Assembly: GCA_001798605.1 (NCBI GenBank)
Contig: MGST01000067.1
Span: forward strand, 1 to 51,457
Origin: Deltaproteobacteria bacterium RIFOXYA12_FULL_58_15
GTDB taxonomy: Bacteria > Myxococcota > XYA12-FULL-58-9
DNA: 51,457 nt
Direction: 5' to 3'
The notes under the pieces were generated by a model, which was not told the origin of the DNA, did no database searches, and was given only the letters and a program-made list of their open reading frames with translations. Both the position numbers and the translations under genes were made by a program. Position 1 is the stretch's first letter. Each line of letters begins with the position of its first letter. Positions 42,556 through 51,106 of this stretch are shown one piece after another.

Positions 42556-43617
42556 TCACCCACCAAAGTAGAAGATCAGGCTAAACAAGGCGTCCGCAAC
42601 GACCACAGCAAAAATGCTGGCGACGACGCTGGTCGTCGTACTCAAGCCAACAGCATCAGCGCCGCCGCGGGTGCGCATGCCACAAAGGGCACCAATGGTA
42701 ACGATGAGCTGAGCAAAAACGATGCTCTTGAGAATGCCGATGAGCAGATCTCGCAAGAACAGGGACTGTAGCAGCCGGTCAATGAATGGCTCAAGGCCAA
42801 CGTCGAGATAGGTCACGGCAACAATGAATCCGCCGAGAATCCCCAAGAAGTCTGCCATCACCGTAATGAGAGGTTGGGTGATCGAGATCGCAATGACCTT
42901 GGGCAACACCAAAAAGCGCGTGGGGTTGAGTCCCATGGTTCGGAGAGCGTCAATCTCTTCGGTGATTGTCATGGTCGCGATCTCCGCCGCGACCGACGAA
43001 CCCGACCGCCCCGCCACGACGATCGCAGCCATCAAAGGACCGAGCTCACGCGTGAGAGAGACGCCAATAAGATCGACGATGAAGATGTTGGCACCGAATT
43101 GGCGCAATTGCGCCGCGCTCATCAGGGCAACGGTGCCGCCCACGAGAAAGGCGATGAGGCCAACCACACCGAGGGCCCGCGAGCCCATGTTGGCCATCTC
43201 GTAGGCAACGACGCGCCAACGGATTTTGGGCGGCCGAAACAGGCCAACAACGCCGAACCACGCGACGTCAGCACAGAGGGCGAGATACAGGAGCAGAACC
43301 TCATGGCTTTTCGCCGTACCTTCGCCGATACGCTCGAGAAACCCGGGTCGTGGTGGTTTGGGTGGATCCCCTTCGACCACGGGAAACAGATCGAGGGTCT
43401 TGGCCACCTCAGGGCGGACACCGGTGACCTTGAGTGCACGACCTTCGCGCACCGCCCTGCGGTAGTACGTAGCCAACAATGCTGCGCCAGCACTGTCGAC
43501 CAATGTGATGGCGGACAGATCGAGAGTGACAGGCCCACCACGTCGCCACAGGATCTCTATCTCGTTCGCGATGCCCGCCACGTGCGCACGAATCAATTTT
43601 CCCTCAGGCGGCTGCAT
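42556..43617 (-). CDS. MlaE-like permease with fused N-terminal STAS domain
   Basis: The 353-aa protein begins with a STAS domain (VTLDLSAITLVDSAGAALLA), the job done by the separate MlaB protein in E. coli. An MlaE permease follows with motifs VGLIAFLVGGTVALMSAAQL, VSLTRELGPLMAAIVVAGRS and VAAEIATMTITEEIDALRTM, the classic permease core. About five membrane helices are predicted. The fusion of MlaB and MlaE is known in other bacteria. The gene start overlaps the stop of the upstream barrel-like gene by one base (TGATG). Confidence 0.92.
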   Translation of the reverse strand: MQPPEGKLIRAHVAGIANEIEILWRRGGPVTLDLSAITLVDSAGAALLATYYRRAVREGRALKVTGVRPEVAKTLDLFPVVEGDPPKPPRPGFLERIGEGTAKSHEVLLLYLALCADVAWFGVVGLFRPPKIRWRVVAYEMANMGSRALGVVGLIAFLVGGTVALMSAAQLRQFGANIFIVDLIGVSLTRELGPLMAAIVVAGRSGSSVAAEIATMTITEEIDALRTMGLNPTRFLVLPKVIAISITQPLITVMADFLGILGGFIVAVTYLDVGLEPFIDRLLQSLFLRDLLIGILKSIVFAQLIVTIGALCGMRTRGGADAVGLSTTTSVVASIFAVVVADALFSLIFYFGG

Positions 43618-45161
43618 CAGAATAGCTCTACCGAGAATCTGAGACGGACGTCGTGTTCCAATTGGTCCGTCTCAGAAAGAGTCTTGTCACGCAAGAACCG
43701 AAGAATGTAGTTGATGCTGATAAAATGGGTGAGCTTGACCGCCAAGGAACCCTCAACTTCGAGAATCACGTGGTTGAGATCGTCGAAGGGAACCAGCGCG
43801 TCCATTTCCACATTGGCAACGACCCAGCGGGTGACACGGACGACGCCCAAGAGCGTGCCTTCAATGCCAACGAGATGACTGTCTGGGACACGCAAATACA
43901 ACAAGGGGTCCGCAGAATCACCACTGGTTTGCTCCAGCAAACCGCGGGTTAGCCTGTGCCGCGCGCCCACCCCGGATCGCAAGGTTGCTTCACCAAAGAC
44001 CGTCTTGAAAAAACGGACGTTCACCCCAACGCCTTCTTTGACTGATGTGAGTCCCACCGGAGAGCGAAGCAACAATTTGTCCAGATTCTCTTCAGTGCGC
44101 CGGACTGTGCCGTCTTCGCGCCGAACCTCGATATCCCGCCGCCCGTCGAAATACTGCCAGCCCTCGAGGAGGTTGGTCTCACCGCTGAACCGGAGATAGG
44201 GGCCAATCCAAGGGCGGACGCGATAGACATAGAGGCCGTCGAGATCGGCCCGATCCTGAATGGTTTGCCACGGCAACTCCGGAGACTTGTTCCAACCCTC
44301 TTCGATCTGCAGGCGCAGGATGAGCGGACTGTCGAAGATCTCGGCGCTGAGCTTGGTGTCGAGGAACGCGCGAACAGCGTACGACTCACCATCGGGACTG
44401 CCCACAACGTTCGTGCGTGAGTTCAAGCTCAAGTCGCCGCCAAAGATGAGAGTCGTCCACAAGGTGCCCCGCTGAAACAAAAACAGCTCCTCCTCGGGGA
44501 TCTCGCCGCCACCTTTAAATTCGGCGGTGCTGGCATCCTGCACCAATTGAAAATGGGTGAGCCGACCAGAAGTTAGACGGACGGTGGAGAAGTCCCGTCG
44601 TGCCCTGTAGGTCTCGCCGACGCGGACAATCTTGTACAGTCCAGGCCGCAAGATCCAGGTTGACACCGGCTCCCCCGCTTCTTCATCGGCCCCAAAGCCA
44701 ATCCCGAGATACTCGCGATCCTCGACACGAATGAGCTCATAGGATCCACGCAAGCTGCTCATTTGCTCGTCAACGATGTGGACCGCGAGACCCGCCCAGC
44801 TTGCCGGAACAACAGAGGTGAACAGCTCGCGTACCGACGTCTGCACGGAGAAACGCTGATCCACTGTCCCCGAACCCATGTGGACATTGTATGTGCCCGG
44901 CGAGAGGATGATGCGCTTGCCTGTTGTTCCTTGTGCAACACGCCGGTCATCCTGCCAGATGGATACTGGCGGCTCATCCAGTGGGTTGGTCATCGCTGGC
45001 ACAAATATGGCACCTTTGCCAAAGGGCACGATGGTAGGATCTCTCTCCATCTGCTCTGCGATGCTACCGGCGCTCCATTGCAGTGTGTCTGATGACGCAT
45101 CTGCGGCGTCGGCCACGCCGCCTTGGCCGAAAAGGAGCAATGCCACTGAAATGGGAAGCAT
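43617..45161 (-). CDS. Predicted outer-membrane protein heading the Mla-type operon
   Basis: The 514-aa product has a short signal (LPISVALLLFGQGGVADA). An N-terminal part of about 190 aa has PEGA/Ig-like features (IILSPGTYNVHMGSGTVDQR, RPGLYKIVRVGETYRARRDF). A C-terminal region alternates charged and hydrophobic residues in strands and ends LRFSVELF, with a terminal Phe typical of outer-membrane beta-barrels. No named family is recognised. The gene is translationally coupled to the permease, so it may be the outer-membrane exit or entry point for the transporter. That role is inferred, since MlaA- or LetB-like partners are not encoded here. Confidence 0.65.
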   Translation of the reverse strand: MLPISVALLLFGQGGVADAADASSDTLQWSAGSIAEQMERDPTIVPFGKGAIFVPAMTNPLDEPPVSIWQDDRRVAQGTTGKRIILSPGTYNVHMGSGTVDQRFSVQTSVRELFTSVVPASWAGLAVHIVDEQMSSLRGSYELIRVEDREYLGIGFGADEEAGEPVSTWILRPGLYKIVRVGETYRARRDFSTVRLTSGRLTHFQLVQDASTAEFKGGGEIPEEELFLFQRGTLWTTLIFGGDLSLNSRTNVVGSPDGESYAVRAFLDTKLSAEIFDSPLILRLQIEEGWNKSPELPWQTIQDRADLDGLYVYRVRPWIGPYLRFSGETNLLEGWQYFDGRRDIEVRREDGTVRRTEENLDKLLLRSPVGLTSVKEGVGVNVRFFKTVFGEATLRSGVGARHRLTRGLLEQTSGDSADPLLYLRVPDSHLVGIEGTLLGVVRVTRWVVANVEMDALVPFDDLNHVILEVEGSLAVKLTHFISINYILRFLRDKTLSETDQLEHDVRLRFSVELF

Positions 45162-45416
45162 CGTCAGCGGAGATTAGCAGCGTCCCTGGGGTAAAGGGTA
45201 GCCCGCACCGGCCGTCGGCTCACTCACACTCGACTCATCTTCGAGATAAATGCGAGCTGCCTTGACAAGAGGGGCGTGCACACCAGTTTGTAAGAGCAAT
45301 ACTTGTGGACATGGGTGCCGCAGCTGCTAACCTCGACCAGGTCTTAGCGGTGTAGCCGCCGCTCATCACAGCCTGGCAAACTTTTTAAGTCCGCCACAGC
45401 GCGGGGAGGTGTTGTT

Positions 45417-45845
45417 ATGAACATGGGTTGGAATGCAAGTCTCGCCACCGGCATCAACGCCATCGACTCGGAGCATTTCGATTTTTTGCGGCGAATGAAT
45501 GCCCTTCTCAACAACCGAGACGGGTGCGACAGCGTCGCAAGTGCTCTGCACATGCTGACATTTTTGGAGCACCACGTCTTGCATCATTTTGTTGAGGAAG
45601 AAGAACAGATGGTTCTGCACGACTACCCTGCCATGCTCGTCCATCGCGATGAGCATGTCCGCCTCGTCGATTCAGTCCTCAACGCCCGGTGCGACCTAGA
45701 GTTGCACAACAACAGGCTTGAAGTAATCATCCTGTCCAACCGCTTGCTTGCAAGCGGGCTCCTCGAGCATCTCAACACCTTGGATCGCAGTTTCGCTCAA
45801 TTTTTGCGCCCGGCCCCTTTCCAATCGCAATGGGATTGCGTATGA
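45417..45845 (+). CDS. Bacteriohemerythrin
   Basis: The 142-aa protein starts after GGGGAGG and has the iron-ligand pattern of hemerythrins. His20 (AIDSEHFDF), His57 and Glu61 (EHHVLHHFVEEEEQM), His76 and His80 (LVHRDEHVRL), and His118 with Asp123 (LLEHLNTLD) would bind the di-iron centre that carries O2. The last motif has LASGLLEHL instead of the usual Trp-containing segment. Bacteriohemerythrins deliver or sense oxygen. The gene lies 50 bases before the oxygen-sensitive-type activase gene on the same strand. Confidence 0.9.
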   Translation: MNMGWNASLATGINAIDSEHFDFLRRMNALLNNRDGCDSVASALHMLTFLEHHVLHHFVEEEEQMVLHDYPAMLVHRDEHVRLVDSVLNARCDLELHNNRLEVIILSNRLLASGLLEHLNTLDRSFAQFLRPAPFQSQWDCV

Positions 45846-45895
45846 CACCGCCTCGGCCGCGGGTCGCCAAAAACCTATAGACGAGGAACCTACGG

Positions 45896-48800
45896 ATGCA
45901 CAACAGTATCATCGGCGTCGACATCGGTGCTCTCACCGTCAATGCCGTGATCCTCGACCCATCTGGCGACACGGTCAACAGCGCCTACTGTTTCCATCAA
46001 GGCAACCCGCTCACCACTTTGCGACGTTTGCTCGAAGGCATGACCAACGGTACCCCAGCGGGGATCGCGGTCACAGGCTCTGGTGCCAAAATCTGTTTGA
46101 CCCGTGATGTCATGCTGGTCGACGAAGTGCAGGCTGCAACCGCGGCCGTCCGCGCTCTTTTGCCCAACGCTCGTAACATTCTCGACATCGGCGGTGCCAG
46201 TCTCACCCTGATCCGACTCAATTCGGTTGGTCTTTTTCGCAGCTTCTCATCCAACTCCCAATGTGCGGCTGGCACCGGCTCGTTCCTCGATGAACAGGCG
46301 ATGCGTCTCGGCCTAACTTATGGAGACATTGCTCAATTGGATGGCGTGGACGAACCACCGTCTGTCGCCACGCGTTGCGCTGTCTTTGCCAAAAGTGACC
46401 TCATTCACCTGCAACAAGCCGGTGCCACCGCCCAAGAAATGTGGAGCGGTCTGTGTCGAGGCATGGCGCAAACGGCTTTGCAAACCCTGCTCAAGGGCAA
46501 ACCTTTGGCTGGCTTGACCGCCCTGGTCGGGGGCGTCGCACAGAATCGCGAAGTGCTGCGTTGGCTGCGGCAGCTCGCAGATTCCGAACTGGTAACCCAC
46601 GCCGACGCCCACATGTCTGGGGCACTGGGTGCGGCATTGTTGGCCCACACATCGGGCAGGCTCACGCCGATCCATTGGCACGAGTGGCTCGAGAAAGCGG
46701 ACGACGGCACGGCTATGCACGTCCGCGCTCCAGTAGCCCAATGCAATACGAGCGAAGGCGAGCCGTCCGGTTTTGCCAGCGAGCACGCTGATGAGCCGCT
46801 GGCCCTGGTGCGCACACAGTACCCTAGCTTCGAGGTCCTCGAGAGTTACAGCGACACGGCCGACAACGAGGTGCGCATCAGCCGCTGGCCGAACAACGCG
46901 GTGGTGCGAGGATTCCTCGGTATCGACATTGGTTCAACGAGCACCAAATTGTGCTTCATCGATGAAGACGGCGATGTCTTGGTCGACATCTATCGCAAGA
47001 CCGCTGGCGATCCTGTCGGTGCGACTAAGCAGCTCTTTGCGGCGATGTTGGCCTTAGCGAACGCACGCCACGCCCAATTCGAGATCATCGCTTCTGGCAC
47101 AACTGGCTCGGGGCGCAAGCTCGTCGGAGCAGTCATTGGCGCAGACACCATTGCCAACGAGATTAGCGCACACGTCGCCGGCGCAACCCACGTCGACCCA
47201 CAGCTCGAGACCATCTTCGAAATCGGTGGCCAAGATTCGAAGTACATGCGCACACACGCTGGTGCCGTCGTCGACGCCAACATGAACTACGTCTGCGCCG
47301 CTGGCACAGGCTCCTTTGTCGAGGAGCAAGCACGCAAGCTCGGCGTGCCCTTGGACGAGGTCGGCGATCAGGTCTTGGGGCTGGTTCCGCCGCAGACCTC
47401 CGATCGCTGCACCGTGTTTATGGAGCAGGACGTTAACAGACTCCTGCGCCACGGCAACAACGCATCCATGGCGCTCGCAGCGGTCATGCGTTCCGTGGTG
47501 CAAAACTACCTCAACAAGGTGGTCGGCAATCGACCGTACTCCCGCGCCAAGATCGGATTCCAAGGTGCCACGGCACGCAACAAAGGGCTCGTCGCAGCGT
47601 TTGAAACCCTTCTCGGCGTCGAGATGGTCGTGTCGCCTTACTGTCATGTCATGGGTGCGTGGGGCGTGGCGCTCCTCGCACGGGAGCATCTGCGCATAGG
47701 GGGTGAGACCTCCCGCTTCATCGGACTTGATCTCTCCGGGCGACATGTGGAGCTGCGCAAAGAGCGTTGCAAGTTGTGCAACAACGATTGTGAAATTACA
47801 TTCGCGAACATCGAGGGGTGTGACGAAGAGCCCTCCTGGGGCTATGTCTGCGGCCGCGACGCCGCTGATGAGAAGATGCGAGTCCATCGCGAGCACAGCC
47901 TCTTTAGGAAACGCCAACGTTGGTTGTGGGGCGACGGTGCCGCAACCCGTGTGCCGAAGAACGACCACCGACAGCCCCTTGTCGTTCTTCCCCGTGCCTT
48001 GACCACTTTTTCGCACCTACCGATGTGGCGCCGATTGTTGGAGGAGCTCGGCGCAGAGATCACCTTGACGGCCGAGTCGACTCGGCAAACCCGCGAGCGT
48101 GGTGCCGCGCTCACGAGTGCTGACTTCTGTTTCCCGGTCAAGCTGGCCCACGGCCAGGTGGCCGAGGCGTTGGAGACAGATGCAGACTTTGTCTTCATTC
48201 CCCGAATGGTTGCTCAACCCCCTGCCGGCAACCAAAGCAACACGTATTTGTGTCCCTACGTGCAAGCATTCCCTTCTGTCATCGATGCCGCCATTTCGCA
48301 AATCGGTGGGAATACCTCGAAGTTGTTGATGCCGACTTTTGACCGTCGGCAATCATTGCACCGGCAAGTGAAGTCACTGCACACGGCTCTTGGCCCGGCC
48401 CTGGGCGTCACCGAGATCCAAGTCCGACAAGCCCTTGAGGCCGCCATCGCCGTGCAGGACGCCTTCGAACGACGGTGTCAAGACGCCGGCCGCGATGTGC
48501 TCAGAGCTTTGGCGGCATCGGCAAAAACTTCAAAGCCGGGCATCGTCATCATTGGCAGGCCGTACAATGTGGGTGATGCGAGCGTCAATTTGGAGCTGCC
48601 ACGGAAAATCGCCGAGATGGGTTATCAGGTGATACCCATCGACTTTGTCCCGTACGAGCCGATCGACATCCATCCGCGTTACCACAATGTCTTTTGGGCC
48701 TATGGCCAAAGGATTCTTGCGACCCTCGAGACTGTTCGCAACCGCGACGATCTGTTTGCCATCTATTTCACCAATTTCAACTGCGGGCCCGATTCGTTCT

Positions 48801-50221
48801 TGCTCAGCTACGCCGAGGAGATCATGGGTGACAAACCGATGCTCGCCCTCGAGCTCGACGAGCATGGTGCCGACGCCGGTTACATCACCCGTATCGAAGC
48901 CTTCCTCGACGTAACCCGCAGTTGGAATTCGAGTCCCGCGCCAAGCATCGCTGCTCTGCCACAGTGCTCAGAGGATGAGCTGCGCGATCGACACATCTGG
49001 GTGCCCGCCATGCACCCTATTGGCAGCAAGATGTTCGCCGCGGGATTCCGTGCTGCCGGTTATGATTCCGACGCTCTCCCCACGGAGACGCACGCCGACC
49101 TCGCACTTGGCCAACGCCACACCAGAGGCTGTGAGTGCCTGCCGGTGCGAACCATGGTGGGAAGCCTGATCAATGCCCTCGAGCGCGACCCGAGCGGCAA
49201 AAAGCAGGCCGTGTTTATGCCCACCGGCAAGGGGCCGTGTCGCTTTGGCCAGTACTCAGCGCTCCACCGCATGATTCTGGAGCGCACCGGGCACGAGGAC
49301 ACGATGATTCTCGCGCCCTCTTCTGACAACAACTACTTCGGGTTGTCCGAGGGCCTGCGGCGAACCATGTGGAAGGCTCTCCTCACTGGCGATGCCATAT
49401 TCAGATCGGCATGTCGTGTTCGCCCTTACGAGAGAACTCCAGGGGATACAGACCAAGCCCTCGCCTCCTGGACCGACCTTGCCGCAAAGACCGTTGAGGA
49501 AAGGGGCGATCTCTTGGACCTGGTGGAACGGGCCGGACGCGCTTTTCTACGCATCCCCACTCGCAACGAGCGCAAGCCTCTGGTGGGCGTGGTCGGCGAG
49601 ATCTATGTGCGCAACAATGTATTCTGCAATGAGGATGTTGTTCACGTCATCGAGCGCGCCGGTGGTGAGGCGTGGGTAACGCCGCTGACCGAATGGATGC
49701 TTTTCACCGGCGCCGAGGATGCAAGAAACTTTGTCGATTTGCCAAAATCCATTGGCGAAGCGGTAACCCAGGGAAAGCGCATCATCAAATCTCGTTGGAT
49801 GAAGAACAATGATGCCACTTTCCACAAGGCTGTCGGCGCGATTCTCGCGGACCGCCACGAACCCGACATTGACGACACTGTCATCGCTGGCCGTCGCTAT
49901 CTGCCGTTCAATATTGGAGGTGAAGCCATCTTGACCCTCGGCCGCTCTGTCCACTTCGCACAGCAAGGGGCCTCGCTCATCGTCAACATCTCGCCATTTG
50001 GCTGCATGGCTGGCACGATCTGCGCTGCTCTGTTCACAAAAATGGAACGTGAGCTGCAGGTGTCCGTCATCAACATGTTTTACGATGGGAGCGGCGATGA
50101 GAATAGCCGGCTCGAGGTGTTCTTGGCCAATCTAGAACCCTCCGCCGCACGTTCGGGGCCGCCGAGGGACCGTTCACAAAAAGTAGGCAACAAGAGTCCG
50201 TTCGCATTTTTCCGCATGTAG
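45896..50221 (+). CDS. Giant 2-hydroxyacyl-CoA dehydratase activase-related fusion protein
   Basis: The 1441-aa protein contains two tandem BadF/BcrA/HgdC-type ASKHA ATPase modules (about 1-260 and 338-600). Each has GxDIGxxTxxxVxxD-like phosphate loops (GVDIGALTVNAVILD; GIDIGSTSTKLCFID), a CAAGTGSF motif (C123; C467) and an RCxVF motif (C161; C505). In HgdC two such Cys per subunit bind the shared [4Fe-4S] cluster. Then comes a Cys-rich segment (C625, C628, C632, C642, C652), a DUF2229-like domain (SADFCFPVKLAHG, IPRMV), and a C-terminal region like dehydratase D components (FMPTGKGPCRFGQY, NISPFGCMAGT). Family members of this length are known and unstudied; the enzymatic reaction is unknown. 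GAGGAA sits eight bases before the start. Confidence 0.9.
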   Translation: MHNSIIGVDIGALTVNAVILDPSGDTVNSAYCFHQGNPLTTLRRLLEGMTNGTPAGIAVTGSGAKICLTRDVMLVDEVQAATAAVRALLPNARNILDIGGASLTLIRLNSVGLFRSFSSNSQCAAGTGSFLDEQAMRLGLTYGDIAQLDGVDEPPSVATRCAVFAKSDLIHLQQAGATAQEMWSGLCRGMAQTALQTLLKGKPLAGLTALVGGVAQNREVLRWLRQLADSELVTHADAHMSGALGAALLAHTSGRLTPIHWHEWLEKADDGTAMHVRAPVAQCNTSEGEPSGFASEHADEPLALVRTQYPSFEVLESYSDTADNEVRISRWPNNAVVRGFLGIDIGSTSTKLCFIDEDGDVLVDIYRKTAGDPVGATKQLFAAMLALANARHAQFEIIASGTTGSGRKLVGAVIGADTIANEISAHVAGATHVDPQLETIFEIGGQDSKYMRTHAGAVVDANMNYVCAAGTGSFVEEQARKLGVPLDEVGDQVLGLVPPQTSDRCTVFMEQDVNRLLRHGNNASMALAAVMRSVVQNYLNKVVGNRPYSRAKIGFQGATARNKGLVAAFETLLGVEMVVSPYCHVMGAWGVALLAREHLRIGGETSRFIGLDLSGRHVELRKERCKLCNNDCEITFANIEGCDEEPSWGYVCGRDAADEKMRVHREHSLFRKRQRWLWGDGAATRVPKNDHRQPLVVLPRALTTFSHLPMWRRLLEELGAEITLTAESTRQTRERGAALTSADFCFPVKLAHGQVAEALETDADFVFIPRMVAQPPAGNQSNTYLCPYVQAFPSVIDAAISQIGGNTSKLLMPTFDRRQSLHRQVKSLHTALGPALGVTEIQVRQALEAAIAVQDAFERRCQDAGRDVLRALAASAKTSKPGIVIIGRPYNVGDASVNLELPRKIAEMGYQVIPIDFVPYEPIDIHPRYHNVFWAYGQRILATLETVRNRDDLFAIYFTNFNCGPDSFLLSYAEEIMGDKPMLALELDEHGADAGYITRIEAFLDVTRSWNSSPAPSIAALPQCSEDELRDRHIWVPAMHPIGSKMFAAGFRAAGYDSDALPTETHADLALGQRHTRGCECLPVRTMVGSLINALERDPSGKKQAVFMPTGKGPCRFGQYSALHRMILERTGHEDTMILAPSSDNNYFGLSEGLRRTMWKALLTGDAIFRSACRVRPYERTPGDTDQALASWTDLAAKTVEERGDLLDLVERAGRAFLRIPTRNERKPLVGVVGEIYVRNNVFCNEDVVHVIERAGGEAWVTPLTEWMLFTGAEDARNFVDLPKSIGEAVTQGKRIIKSRWMKNNDATFHKAVGAILADRHEPDIDDTVIAGRRYLPFNIGGEAILTLGRSVHFAQQGASLIVNISPFGCMAGTICAALFTKMERELQVSVINMFYDGSGDENSRLEVFLANLEPSAARSGPPRDRSQKVGNKSPFAFFRM

Positions 50222-50241
50222 CCTGTTGTCCGACCCGGTCG

Positions 50242-50964
50242 TCAATCACGAGACGGGCTGGCATCGTCGCGAACAACCGTTTGCAGGTCATGGAGTTCGG
50301 GATTTGACCCAAGACCCGCAGGTTTCGGAGGGGTAATGATCCCACCCGAGATGATCATCTTGAAGGCGTCATCGACCGACATGTCGAGATAGATGACGTC
50401 CTCCTCGGGAGCGAAAAGAAGCCAACCGCTGGTCGGATTGGGCGTTGTCGGGACGAAGACAGACACCATATTTCTCTTCGTCTTCTCCTGGACTTCACCG
50501 CCGGTGCGACTTGTCACCAGAGCCATGGTCCAAAGATCCTTGCGCGGATACTCAACAAGTACGACTCGACTGAATGCCTCCCCCTTGGAGCGGGAGAAGG
50601 TTTCAAAGAATTGACGGATCGCGGAATAGATGCCGCGAACAAAGGGCAATTGCAGAATGAGCCGATCGAACGCGGCAATGAGCTGCCTACCGATGACATT
50701 GCCGCCAACGAGGCCGACCAAGTAAATGAGCAGAACCGTCAATGCAACACTCACCAGTGGGGCGACGTGGTTCAGCCACGCTTGCGCACTCCACGCCCCA
50801 ATGCTCACCCACCCGATCACCTTTAGGACGACGGGCGTGACCGTCGTGGCGATGATTCCAAACACAGAGAAGATAATCCACACGGTGAGCACCAAAGGCA
50901 GCACAACAACCAGTCCCGTGAGAAATGTTCGGCGAAATGTCTTGCGATGCGGCAATTTGTCCAC
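50242..50964 (-). CDS. DUF502 family membrane protein
   Basis: The start is GTG 50964 with GAGGAGA five bases upstream. The open frame extends further but with unrelated residues. The 240-aa protein has two hydrophobic regions (TFLTGLVVVLPLVLTVWIIF and VSVALTVLLIYLVGLVGGNV). It also has the DUF502 motifs PFVRGIYSAIRQFFETF and VFVPTTPNPTSGWLLFAPEE, then VIYLDMSVDDAFKMIISGG. DUF502 proteins are inner-membrane and of unknown function. It is transcribed away from the phosphoheptose isomerase gene. Confidence 0.9.
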   Translation of the reverse strand: MDKLPHRKTFRRTFLTGLVVVLPLVLTVWIIFSVFGIIATTVTPVVLKVIGWVSIGAWSAQAWLNHVAPLVSVALTVLLIYLVGLVGGNVIGRQLIAAFDRLILQLPFVRGIYSAIRQFFETFSRSKGEAFSRVVLVEYPRKDLWTMALVTSRTGGEVQEKTKRNMVSVFVPTTPNPTSGWLLFAPEEDVIYLDMSVDDAFKMIISGGIITPPKPAGLGSNPELHDLQTVVRDDASPSRD

Positions 50965-50969
50965 AGCTG

Positions 50970-50976
50970 TCTCCTC
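50970..50976 (-). promoter_or_regulatory. Ribosome binding site fixing the DUF502 GTG start
   Basis: GAGGAGA on the minus strand, five bases from the GTG at 50964. It argues against the 63-codon longer frame. Confidence 0.75.
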
Positions 50977-51106
50977 GAGGGTGCGTTGCCTCGGTCTTGT
51001 AGGTGAGCAACGTTTGCTTGGCAATGGGCGCCGCGCTTGCTTTGCCGTGCATCCTCTTGGATAACCCGTTTCATGGGCAATGCCACACTGGGGTCGAGGA
51101 GAAACT

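Noticed and set aside
45263-45268. Perfect TTGACA upstream of the hemerythrin gene
   Set aside because: No acceptable -10 box at 16-18 bases (AGTTTG or similar), so a promoter could not be supported.
47054-48016. 320-codon open frame on the minus strand
   Set aside because: It is antisense to the activase fusion gene, with no recognisable domain or ribosome binding site; a shadow frame.
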